Of a DNA stretch of 64,000 bases, positions 7,298 through 16,562 are shown piece by piece. Both the position numbers and the translations under genes were made by a program. The notes under the pieces are model-generated. The model was not told where the DNA came from. It did no database searches and saw only the letters and a list, made by a program, of their open reading frames with translations. Origin of the DNA: Anaeromyxobacter sp. (GTDB lineage Bacteria; Myxococcota; Myxococcia; Myxococcales; Anaeromyxobacteraceae); NCBI GenBank assembly GCA_016718565.1, contig JADKCZ010000001.1:1-64000 (forward strand), written 5' to 3'. Each line of letters opens with the position of its first letter. Positions within the stretch are counted from its first letter, which is position 1.

Positions 7298-7415
7298 CCC
7301 GTTCGTACCGAGCGGAGCGCCGGCCCGGCCGGCGCGGAGTCGAGGTACGCCCTGCGGCCGTGGGTGGCTCCTCGACTCGGGGGCGCCGCGCGCCCCTGCG
7401 CTCGTGCCGAACGGG
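7298..7415. repeat. Dispersed repeat family 2, intergenic copy
   Basis: A 118 bp element with near-inverted ends (CCCGTTCGTACC at the left, GTGCCGAACGGG at the right) between the zinc-ribbon gene and ugd. Its left part, read on the minus strand (about 7296-7378), aligns base for base over long stretches with 25798-25878 inside cheA: shared blocks include CCTCGACTCCGCGCCGGC and ACGAACGGGAG. No gene is seen in 7258-7467 apart from this repeat and the ugd promoter area. Confidence 0.6.
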
Positions 7416-7467
7416 CGGCGAGTGCCCGTGCTAGCCTGCGACCCGCCATTTTCCCCGAGGATTCCTC

Positions 7468-8778
7468 ATGAAGATCGCGGTCATCGGCACCGGCTACGTG
7501 GGCCTCGTCACCGGCACCTGCTTCGCCGAGACGGGCCACACCGTCACCTGCGTGGACCTGGACCAGGCCAAGGTGGCGCTGCTCAAGGGCGGGGGCATCC
7601 CCATCTACGAGCCGGGCCTGGAGGAGCTGGTGAAGCGCAACGTGAAGGAGGGGCGGCTCTCCTTCACCACCGACTACGCCGAGGCGGTGCCCGGCGCCGA
7701 GGTGGCCTTCATCGCGGTGGGCACGCCCCCGGGCGAGACCGGCGAGGCCGACCTCACCTACGTGCTCGGCGCCGCCGCCTCCATCGGCCAGGCGCTCACC
7801 GGCTACTGCGTGGTGGTGAACAAGTCCACCGTGCCGGTGGGCAGCGCCGACAAGGTGCGCGAGGTGCTGGCGCGCGCCACCACCGTGCCCTTCGACGTGG
7901 TCTCCAACCCGGAGTTCCTCAAGGAGGGTGCCGCCATCGACGACTTCATGCGCCCGGACCGGGTGGTGGTGGGCGTGGAGGGCGAGCGGGCCCGGGGCGT
8001 GATGGCCGACCTGTACGCGCCCTTCACCCGCGCCGAGCAGCCGGTGCTCTTCATGGACCTGCGCTCGGCCGAGCTCACCAAGTACGCCGCCAACGCCATG
8101 CTGGCCACCCGCATCTCCTTCATGAACGAGATCGCCACCCTGTGCGACCGGCTGGGGGCGGACGTGGACGCGGTGCGGCGGGGCATGGGCTCGGACCGGC
8201 GCATCGGGCACCCGTTCCTGCACGCCGGGGCCGGGTTCGGGGGGAGCTGCTTCCCCAAGGACGTCCGGGCCCTGATGACCACCGCCCGCTTCATCGGGCT
8301 CGACTTCGACCTGCTGCGCGCGGTGGAGCGGGTCAACGAGCGGCAGAAGCGCTCGCTGGTGGAGAAGGCGCTCAAGCACTTCGGCGGATCGCTGGCCGGC
8401 AAGCAGTGCGGCGTCTGGGGCCTGGCGTTCAAGCCCAAGACCGACGACATGCGCGAGGCGTCGTCGCTCAACATCATCTCCGGCCTGGTGGGCGCGGGCG
8501 CCAAGGTGAAGGCGCACGACCCGGTGGCGCGCGAGGTGGCGGCCCGCATGCTGCACGGCACGGTGGAGCTGGTGGAGGAGCCCTACGCCGCGGCGGCGGG
8601 CGCCGACGCGCTCTTCCTGGTCACCGAGTGGAACGAGTTCCGCCAGCCGGACTGGGCGCGCCTCAGGTCGCTGATGCGCACGCCGGTGCTCTTCGACGGG
8701 CGCAACGTCTGGGACGCGGCCAAGGCCCGGGCGGCCGGGTTCACCTACTACGGGATCGGGCGGAGGCAGCCGGCTTGA
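7468..8778 (+). CDS. ugd: UDP-glucose 6-dehydrogenase
   Basis: Cytoplasmic NAD-dependent enzyme that oxidises UDP-glucose twice to UDP-glucuronate, a precursor for acidic surface polysaccharides. The 436 residues match the family length. The N-terminus is a Rossmann dinucleotide site (KIAVIGTGYVGLVTG), the sugar-binding region includes STVPVGSADKV and NPEFLKEGAAIDDF, and the catalytic Cys is at about residue 261 in GAGFGGSCFPKD. The C-terminal domain has GLAFKPKTDDMREA and TEWNEFR. A GAGG sits 7 bases before the ATG, and a TAGCCT -10-like box is at 7432-7437. The UDP-mannuronate-forming homologue WecC is related, but the sequence favours Ugd. Confidence 0.93.
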   Translation: MKIAVIGTGYVGLVTGTCFAETGHTVTCVDLDQAKVALLKGGGIPIYEPGLEELVKRNVKEGRLSFTTDYAEAVPGAEVAFIAVGTPPGETGEADLTYVLGAAASIGQALTGYCVVVNKSTVPVGSADKVREVLARATTVPFDVVSNPEFLKEGAAIDDFMRPDRVVVGVEGERARGVMADLYAPFTRAEQPVLFMDLRSAELTKYAANAMLATRISFMNEIATLCDRLGADVDAVRRGMGSDRRIGHPFLHAGAGFGGSCFPKDVRALMTTARFIGLDFDLLRAVERVNERQKRSLVEKALKHFGGSLAGKQCGVWGLAFKPKTDDMREASSLNIISGLVGAGAKVKAHDPVAREVAARMLHGTVELVEEPYAAAAGADALFLVTEWNEFRQPDWARLRSLMRTPVLFDGRNVWDAAKARAAGFTYYGIGRRQPA

Positions 8779-8797
8779 GGCCGTGCCCTCCCCCGGC

Positions 8798-8803
8798 TAT
8801 CGT
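8798..8803 (+). promoter_or_regulatory. -10 box predicting a leaderless transcript from 8810
   Basis: TATCGT ends 6 bases before the GTG at 8810, so the first transcribed base would be at the start codon. This supports 8810 over an in-frame GTG at 8783, which lies upstream of the predicted transcription start. Confidence 0.35.
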
Positions 8804-8809
8804 CGCGCC

Positions 8810-9022
8810 GTGAGCCGCATCGCCGCCGACCTGCGCAGGGAGACCGCGTCCGCGGACCTGAAGCTCACGCCGGGTGAGCGGCTGGAGCGGGCCCTGCGGC
8901 TCGGCGACTCGGACGCGGCGCTGTACGCGGCGGCCCACGGGCTCGACCTCGAGGCGGCGCGCAGCGCCCTGCAGCGCCAGCGCGCCGTGGGCAGGCGCCC
9001 CTCCCGCTGCGCGGAGCGCTGA
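8810..9022 (+). CDS. Small partner protein of the following nucleotidyltransferase
   Basis: A 70-residue protein, rich in Arg and Ala, predicted to be almost entirely helical (SRIAADLRRETASADLKLTP, then LGDSDAALYAAAHGLDLEAA). I know no function for it. Its stop overlaps the ATG of the next gene (TGATG), which encodes an AbiEii-like nucleotidyltransferase, so the two are translationally coupled. By analogy with antitoxin-nucleotidyltransferase modules such as HEPN-MNT or AbiE it could be the antidote or a regulatory subunit. A frame from the GTG at 8783 would add nine residues. Confidence 0.55.
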   Translation: MSRIAADLRRETASADLKLTPGERLERALRLGDSDAALYAAAHGLDLEAARSALQRQRAVGRRPSRCAER

Positions 9023-9558
9023 TGGAGGCGCTCCTCGAGGAGGTCTCCCGCCACCTCTCGGGCCGCGGCGTGCGCCACGCGCTCATCGGCGCTGGCGCGC
9101 TCGCGGTCCACGGGGTGAGCCGCTCGACCTTCGACCTCGACCTGCTCGTGACCGACCAGGCGGTGCTCCAGGCGGCCTTCTGGGCGGAGCTGGCCGCGGC
9201 CGGCGCCGCCGTCGAGACCCACCTCGGCGACCACGACGACCCGCTGGCCGGCGTGGTCCGCCTGGCCAGGGCCGGGACGCGCAGCGTGGACGTGGTGGTG
9301 GGGCGCCACGCCTGGCAGGGGGAGCAGCTGTCGCGGGCCAGGAGCTTGACCGTGGGCGCGGCCGCCATCCCCGTGGTGACCCCGGCGGACCTCGTCCTGC
9401 TGAAGCTCTTCGCCGGCGGCCCCCAGGACGCCTGGGACGTGGAGCAGCTCCTGGCCGTCGCGGGGCACCCGGACCTCGCGGCGAACGTCGAGGCCATGCT
9501 CCCCAGGCTCCCTGCCGCGGCCACGGCGCTCTGGCGGCGCATCACCGCCGCGCGCTGA
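9022..9558 (+). CDS. Nucleotidyltransferase-fold protein, AbiEii/MNT-like
   Basis: A 178-residue protein with a minimal nucleotidyltransferase core: ALIGAGALAVHGVSRSTFDL followed by DLLVTD, giving the G-x-x-A-x-x-x-HG-x-x-R-x-T-x-D-x-D signature with the two metal-binding Asp, and a third acidic position in SVDVVVGRHAW. The later segment TPADLVLLKLFAGGPQDAWDVEQLL is the usual helix carrying K and D (D-L-x-x-L-K-x-x-A-x-x-x-x-K-D-x-x-D) found in AbiEii-type proteins. It probably transfers a nucleotide to RNA or protein; no target can be named. It is coupled to the small upstream gene and ends 12 bases before a convergent LON-domain gene. Confidence 0.72.
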   Translation: MEALLEEVSRHLSGRGVRHALIGAGALAVHGVSRSTFDLDLLVTDQAVLQAAFWAELAAAGAAVETHLGDHDDPLAGVVRLARAGTRSVDVVVGRHAWQGEQLSRARSLTVGAAAIPVVTPADLVLLKLFAGGPQDAWDVEQLLAVAGHPDLAANVEAMLPRLPAAATALWRRITAAR

Positions 9559-9570
9559 GGTGCCGCGCGC

Positions 9571-10266
9571 TCACGCGCTCGGCGTCTTGCCTCTCGACAG
9601 CAGCAGGATCACGCCGGCGATCTCCTCCTTCACCAGCGCCAGGCGCTTCCCGACGTCCAGCGTCTCCAGCACCTGGTAGCGGGCGGCCGGCTCGCTGATG
9701 GCGGCGGCGGCCACCAGGTCGGCCATGGCCCCGGGCACGCGCATGCGGGCCACCGCCGCGGCCAGCTGTCCGGCGCCGGACTCCGGCGGCAGGAGGCCGG
9801 CCAGCTCGTAGACCAGCTGGCCCAGGGCCTCCACGTCGCCCTGCAGCGGGCCGGCGCCCGAGGCCGGGTAGACGTCGTGCAGCAGCTCGGCGCGGAACTC
9901 GCGGTAGGGGTGGCCGCGGTGCAGCTCCTCCAGCAGCCGCACCCGGGTGGCGCCCTGCACCACCAGATCGATGGTGCCGTCCTGGTTGACCTGCTCGGCC
10001 ACCACCAGGCCGGCCCCGGCCACGGGCCTGAGCGCGGGGCGCTCCTGCATGGCCTCCTCGGGGTCCACCAGGGTGGGCACCGCCAGCACCCGGTCGCCCG
10101 CCAGCACGGCGGCGCCCAGGGCGCGGTAGCGGGGCTCGAAGAGGTGGAACGGCGCCGGGGCGCCCGGCAGCAGCACCACCCCCGGCAACGGGAAGACCTT
10201 GAGGGCGGCGCAGGCCTCGGCGAGCGCCGCCCTCGGATCGTGCGGAGCGGTGCGCTCCGCGGTCAC
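9571..10266 (-). CDS. LON substrate-binding-domain protein
   Basis: A 231-residue cytoplasmic protein consisting of the N-terminal substrate-recognition domain of Lon (PF02190) without the ATPase or protease parts. The diagnostic start is LKVFPLPGVVLLPGAPAPFH followed by LFEPRYRAL, then the beta-rich part (AGLVVAEQVNQDGTIDLVVQ) and a helical C-terminus with PGAMADLVAAA and KRLALVKEEI. Stand-alone LON-domain proteins are common in myxobacteria; their role is unknown but may involve binding unfolded proteins. It starts one base after the stop of the pyrophosphatase gene, so the two share a transcript. Confidence 0.85.
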   Translation of the reverse strand: MTAERTAPHDPRAALAEACAALKVFPLPGVVLLPGAPAPFHLFEPRYRALGAAVLAGDRVLAVPTLVDPEEAMQERPALRPVAGAGLVVAEQVNQDGTIDLVVQGATRVRLLEELHRGHPYREFRAELLHDVYPASGAGPLQGDVEALGQLVYELAGLLPPESGAGQLAAAVARMRVPGAMADLVAAAAISEPAARYQVLETLDVGKRLALVKEEIAGVILLLSRGKTPSA

Positions 10267-10267
10267 G

Positions 10268-12721
<2,454 letters not shown>

Positions 12722-12817
12722 GGCGTGGACAGTTCCCTCTCCAGGAAATCGAGAATCCCTACGAAAAACAGGCCTGATACGCCATGAGGCGCCGGCCGAA
12801 GGTCATGCGGGGTGCGG

Positions 12818-12847
12818 AATCTACTAGGGCAGAAAGCGACTTGTCTA
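12818..12847 (-). promoter_or_regulatory. Candidate promoter of hppA
   Basis: On the minus strand TAGACA, 18 bases, TAGATT, about 95 bases upstream of the hppA ATG. The stretch is less GC-rich than its surroundings. The remaining sequence between 12722 and 12916 shows no gene. Confidence 0.35.
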
Positions 12848-12916
12848 GTCCGCGGCCGACGGGGGGCGGATCAGGCAGGTTCTGGTGGCTCCCCAGCTGG
12901 ACCGCGGGCACGTGGT

Positions 12917-13055
12917 CCCCTCACCCCTGCCCTCTCCCCGGAGGGGAGAGGGGGACTCAACATGCGGGCGTCCCCCTCACCCCTGCCCTCTCCCCGGAGG
13001 GGAGAGGGGGCTCAACATGCGGGCGTCCCCCTCACCCCTGCCCTCTCCCCGGAGG
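12917..13055. repeat. Palindromic repeat family 1, two full units and the left half of a third
   Basis: Units at 12917-12954 and 12972-13010, and a third from about 13028 that is cut at 13055 by the insertion sequence and resumes at 14308-14326. Each unit reads CCCCTCACCCCTGCCCTCTC followed by CCCGGAGGGGAGAGGGGG, giving a stem CCCTCTCC...GGAGAGGG around a short loop, separated by ~18 bases containing CTCAACATGCGGGCGT. Short open frames through these units encode Pro-rich repeats and are not genes. This accounts for most of the gene-free interval 12722-13055. Confidence 0.8.
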
Positions 13056-14307
13056 CAGGGCGGGCGCATCTAAACCCCATAGAGATCGATCCCTTGGCGG
13101 GGTTGATCGACAAGGGTGCCGGCACGTGATCGATTCCGGGGATGTCCTCAGGCAAGCCTCCCCGGGTGTTCGAGCACATCGTTGAGACGTTCGGCGGGCT
13201 GGAAGACGCATCGACCGAACCAAGCGGCACTCCCTCGTCAACGTCCTGGTGATGGCGCTCTGCGGGACCCTCTGCGGAGCGGAGGGCTGGGACGAACTGG
13301 TCGACTTCTGCGAGGCCCGGCGGCGGTGGCTCGAGACCTTCCTCGACATGCCGAGCGGGATTCCATCAGCCGACACGTTCCGGCGCGTGTTCGAGAAGCT
13401 CGACCCGGCTGCCTTCCAGGAGCGCTTCACGAGGTTCGTGTCGGCGCTCGCGCGAGACCTGTCCGGCGAAGTGGTGGCGATCGACGGCAAGACGTTGCGT
13501 GGGCTCGTCCACAAGGCTGGCAAGGCGACCCAGCTTCATCTCGTGCACGTATGGGCGACCTCCCAGAAGCTGCTGCTTGCACAGCAGGCTGTCGACGGAG
13601 CCTCAGGCGAGATGGGGGCGATCCCGGACTTGCTGGCATTGCTCGATCTGGAGGGAGCGATCATCACCACGGATGCCAACAGCTGCACGGCTCCGGTGAC
13701 GAGGGCCATCATCGAGAACAAGGCCGACTACGTCCTCGCCGTGAAGGGCAATCGAGGACGCTTCTATGACCACGTCGTGAAGGCGTTCGCGGAGGCTACC
13801 CCCACCGCAGGCATCCGGACCCAGGGCCGGGTCGAGGAAGGCCACGGGCGCAAAGAGAGCCGAATCGTCAGCGTGCTCGAGCCAGGCGACTGGCCGTGGA
13901 AGACGAACAAGAACGGCGAGTGGGCGGGCCTGCGGACGGCCGTGCGCATTGAGCGGAAGCGCGAGCTGCTCGACGGCGAGACCCAGAGCGAAGTCCACTA
14001 CTACGTCTCGTCGCTACCTCCCGAGGTGGAGCGGATTGCGAAGGCCATCCGCGCGCACTGGGACATCGAGAACGGGCTGCACTGGCTCCTGGACGTCGCC
14101 TTCGATGACGACACCCGTACCGTGCGCAACGCCAGGTCGGCCGAGAACCTCGCCATCGTCGCCCGCATGGCGTTTACCCTGGTGAAGCAGGATCCCACCC
14201 GCAAGCGAGGCGTGGCCGCCAGCCGCAAGAAGGCCGGGTGGAACACGGACTACCTCGCCCACGTCCTCACCTCAGGAAGGTCGATCACTTGAGATGCGCC
14301 CGCCCTG
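13056..14307. mobile_element. ISAs1-family insertion sequence, 1252 bp, complete ends
   Basis: Bounded by perfect 16 bp terminal inverted repeats: CAGGGCGGGCGCATCT at 13056-13071 and its complement at 14292-14307. CAGGG ends are typical of the ISAs1 family. A 9 bp direct repeat, CCCCGGAGG, flanks it at 13047-13055 and 14308-14316, the expected target duplication, and removing the element and one repeat copy restores a perfect unit of the palindromic repeat. The transposase inside appears frameshifted. Confidence 0.9.
13142..14292 (+). pseudogene. ISAs1-family transposase with a frameshift near its N-terminus
   Basis: DDE transposase of the ISAs1 family. The frame from a GTG at 13249 to 14292 encodes 347 residues with DGKTLRGLVHKAG (first catalytic Asp), ITTDANSCTAPVTRAIIENK (second) and HWDIENGLHWLLDVAFDDD (the catalytic Glu in the H-W-x-I-E-N block). 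The family's beginning is found in another frame from an ATG at 13142: VFEHIVETFGGLED. The two frames join at about 13205-13212, where GAAGAC runs into GCATCGAC; the usual sequence there would read E-D-P-R-I-D-R-T, so about four bases, or a net shift of one, are missing. Full-length protein is unlikely unless frameshifting occurs, so this copy is probably inactive alone. Confidence 0.8.
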
Positions 14308-14460
14308 CCCCGGAGGGGAGAGGGGGCTGACGAAGCGGGCCGCCTGGCAAAGACAAGGTCTGCCCTTGGTCAGTCGGGAGTGCGAACAGAACGAGGAGCC
14401 CTGGTCTGCTCTCCCTCTCCCCCAGCTGGCTGGGGGAGAGGGCCGGGGTGAGGGGGCTGG
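14308..14460. repeat. Right half of the interrupted repeat plus an inverted terminal repeat unit
   Basis: 14308-14326 completes the repeat unit split by the insertion sequence. At 14413-14442 a 14 bp perfect stem (CCCTCTCCCCCAGC / GCTGGGGGAGAGGG) forms a second sub-type, followed by the extension CCGGGGTGAGGGGG to 14457, i.e. the same element in the opposite orientation. It lies just downstream of the ExbD gene and could end that transcript, though no T-run follows. Confidence 0.7.
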
Positions 14461-14500
14461 ATGATCTCCTCGAACACCCAGCTCGCTGGGTGGAGGTGAC

Positions 14501-15073
14501 CTACTCGCCCGGCGTGGCGGCGGCCGAGCCGGAGCCGACGTCGAGGGCGGCGAAGTTCAGGTTGAAGTACCCGGCCACGCCGCAGGAGTACATGACCCGC
14601 TTGACGATGCGGAACGGCACCTTCTGGTCGGCCTGGATGTTCACCAGCCCCTCCCACTTCTGGCTGGGGTCGTTCTGGTGGATGAACTCCCAGCGCTTCT
14701 TCTCCTCGCGCAGCCGCTCCTCCAGCGCCGGGATGTCCAGGTAGCCGGGGTCGCGATCCAGGTCGGCCACGTCGGCCACCTTCTGCCCGGTGACCACCAC
14801 CTGGTCGGCGGAGATGGCCACGGTGGGGGCCGGCTCGATGAGCTGGCCGTGGCGGGCGTCCGGCAGGCGGATGTCCTTCTGCATGTACAGCACCTCGCCG
14901 GTGGCGCTGAACTGCTGCAGCAGGAAGATCACCAGCATGGTCATCATGTCGACCATGGGCACCACGTTCAGCTCGGCGTTGGTGGCCTTGCGCCCGTGGC
15001 TCATCTTGCCGCCCAGCACCCTGGAGCGCAGGAAGCGCTTGGCGGGACGCTTGCCGGGCTGGACGATGGCCAT
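14501..15073 (-). CDS. ExbD/TolR-family protein, last gene of an ExbB-ExbD-ExbD set
   Basis: A 190-residue inner-membrane protein with one N-terminal transmembrane helix and a periplasmic domain. The helix contains NVVPMVDMMTMLVIFLLQQF, with Asp42 at the proton-pathway position required in ExbD, TolR and AglQ/AglS. The periplasmic part is longer than in plain ExbD (WEFIHQNDPSQKWEGLVNIQ, then PFRIVKRVMYSCGVAGY). It works with the ExbB-like protein encoded upstream as a proton-driven stator. In Myxococcus a one-ExbB, two-ExbD set (AglR, AglQ, AglS) powers gliding, while TolQR and ExbBD serve Tol-Pal or TonB uptake; no TonB, TolA or Pal gene is next to it here. Confidence 0.85.
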   Translation of the reverse strand: MAIVQPGKRPAKRFLRSRVLGGKMSHGRKATNAELNVVPMVDMMTMLVIFLLQQFSATGEVLYMQKDIRLPDARHGQLIEPAPTVAISADQVVVTGQKVADVADLDRDPGYLDIPALEERLREEKKRWEFIHQNDPSQKWEGLVNIQADQKVPFRIVKRVMYSCGVAGYFNLNFAALDVGSGSAAATPGE

Positions 15074-15076
15074 GCG

Positions 15077-15577
15077 CTAGACCCCCGAGACCGAGACCTG
15101 CAGCAGGCCGGCGGCCAGGCAGGCGTCGATGACGTGCACCAGGTCGCCGTAGGGCACGGTGTCCTCGGCGGTGACGATGACGGAGGCCTGGTCGGGGTAC
15201 TCGCCCTTGACCGCCTTGAGGCGGGTGGCCAGGGACTTGAGGTCCTGGGTGACCACGCCGTCGGTGGTGCGCCCCAGGCTGGGGATCTCGAAGGTGGCGT
15301 CGCCCACCACCAGGGCCATGCCGCGCTCGCCCACCGCCAGGGTGAGCGCCAGCGCCTTCTGCTGCTGCTCCGGGGTGGTGAGCTCCACCGGCGCGCCGGT
15401 GCCGAGCTGCTGCACCTGCAGGCGGGAGATCTGGGTCCAGACCGCGGTGAAGAGCAGGAAGGCGATGCAGCAGGAGAGCAGATCGATGGCCGGCACGACG
15501 TTGATGGTCGCGTCCAGGGCCTTCCGCTTCCTGCCGCCGTGCCCGCCGCCCTGTTCGGGCATCGCGCCGCCGCCCAT
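15077..15577 (-). CDS. ExbD/TolR-family protein
   Basis: A 166-residue second ExbD-like subunit. A Gly- and Lys-rich cytoplasmic start precedes one transmembrane helix (INVVPAIDLLSCCIAFLLFT) with the conserved Asp32. The periplasmic domain ends in the ExbD fold signature (ASVIVTAEDTVPYGDLVHVI). It starts about 80 bases after the ExbB-like gene, and its stop lies 3 bases before the next ExbD start, so all three are one operon. A heteromeric pair of ExbD subunits around a pentameric ExbB is likely. Confidence 0.86.
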   Translation of the reverse strand: MGGGAMPEQGGGHGGRKRKALDATINVVPAIDLLSCCIAFLLFTAVWTQISRLQVQQLGTGAPVELTTPEQQQKALALTLAVGERGMALVVGDATFEIPSLGRTTDGVVTQDLKSLATRLKAVKGEYPDQASVIVTAEDTVPYGDLVHVIDACLAAGLLQVSVSGV

Positions 15578-15659
15578 GGCCTGCCTCCTTCCTCGACCTC
15601 GACCTCGCCCGCCGCTCCACCGCCGCGCCGGCGCAGAGGCCGCGCGGCACCCTGGGCCG

Positions 15660-16337
15660 CTACTCCTCGGCCGCCGCCAGGGTGGCCGGCATCCGCATCT
15701 TCTCGCGGTTGGCCACGATCAGGTTGAGCACCGAGACCGAGCTCTCGTTGATCTCGTCCACCATGGTCTGGGTGCGCCCCTGCAGCACCGAGTACATCAC
15801 CAGCGCGATGATGCCGGTGAGCAGGCCGAAGGCGGTGCAGTTCATGGCCTCGGAGATGGAGGAGGCCAGGATGCTGGCCTTGTCGGCCGGGTTGGCGTTG
15901 GCCACCGCCCCGAAGGCGTGGATCAAGCCGATGATGGTGCCGAGCAGGCCGAGCAGGGTCGCCACGTTGCCGAGCATGGCCAGGTAGCCGGTGCGCCGCT
16001 CGATCTTGGGCGACTCGCGCAGGGTGGCCTCGTCCATGGCGGCCTGCACGTCCTCCTCGCCCTTGGGCACGTTGATGAGGCCGGCCTTGATGACCGAGAC
16101 CAGCGGGGTCTTCTTCTGCGAGGCGCAGAAGGCGATGGCCTTGTCGAGGTCGCCCGCGTAGACGTGCGGCTTCAGCCCCCGGAGGAAGGCCTCCTTGTCG
16201 ATGTTGGCCTTGAAGTACAGGACCACCACCCGGTCGATGAGGACCGCCAGGGTGAAGACCAGGCAGATGAGGATGAAGTGCATCCCCGGGCCGCCGTCGT
16301 GATACGCCTTCGCCAGCGAGCCGAAGAGTTCGCCCAT
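15660..16337 (-). CDS. ExbB/TolQ/MotA-family proton channel protein
   Basis: A 225-residue inner-membrane protein with three transmembrane helices: one near the N-terminus (MHFILICLVFTLAVLIDRVV) and two in the C-terminal half (LAMLGNVATLLGLLGTIIGL and TAFGLLTGIIALVMYSVLQG). The pattern L-x-x-x-A-x-x-x-T-L-L-G-L-L-G-T-x-x-G is the MotA/TolQ/ExbB signature, and polar Thr lines the proton path. It heads the operon with two ExbD genes. The closest functional analogues are AglR of the myxobacterial gliding motor and TolQ; sequence alone does not separate them. Confidence 0.88.
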   Translation of the reverse strand: MGELFGSLAKAYHDGGPGMHFILICLVFTLAVLIDRVVVLYFKANIDKEAFLRGLKPHVYAGDLDKAIAFCASQKKTPLVSVIKAGLINVPKGEEDVQAAMDEATLRESPKIERRTGYLAMLGNVATLLGLLGTIIGLIHAFGAVANANPADKASILASSISEAMNCTAFGLLTGIIALVMYSVLQGRTQTMVDEINESSVSVLNLIVANREKMRMPATLAAAEE

Positions 16338-16416
16338 CTCGAGTGGCCTCCGAAGAGGGCCCCGCCGCGCGCGTGTGTGACGCCTCCCCCGCGCGCTGTC
16401 GTGGAGCCCTGGCGTA

Positions 16417-16446
16417 GAGGTAGCACGGGAATTTCCTGCGCGTCAA
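16417..16446 (-). promoter_or_regulatory. Candidate promoter of the ExbB-ExbD operon
   Basis: On the minus strand TTGACG, 18 bases, TACCTC, about 80 bases upstream of the ExbB-like start. TTGACG matches the -35 consensus in five of six positions. Confidence 0.42.
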
Positions 16447-16562
16447 CGAGAGGTTGGACGACCTGTACCTACACCGCGGGACGCGGGTGGATGCGGACCA
16501 CCGGTGCCGGTCTCGGCGGCCCTACACGGGGCCGGAACGGCTGGTGTACCCTCCCACGCCCG

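Noticed and set aside
12784..13185. Short frames translating to PLTPALSPEGRGG-type repeats
   Set aside because: They are the palindromic repeat read in different frames; such proteins appear only where the repeat occurs.
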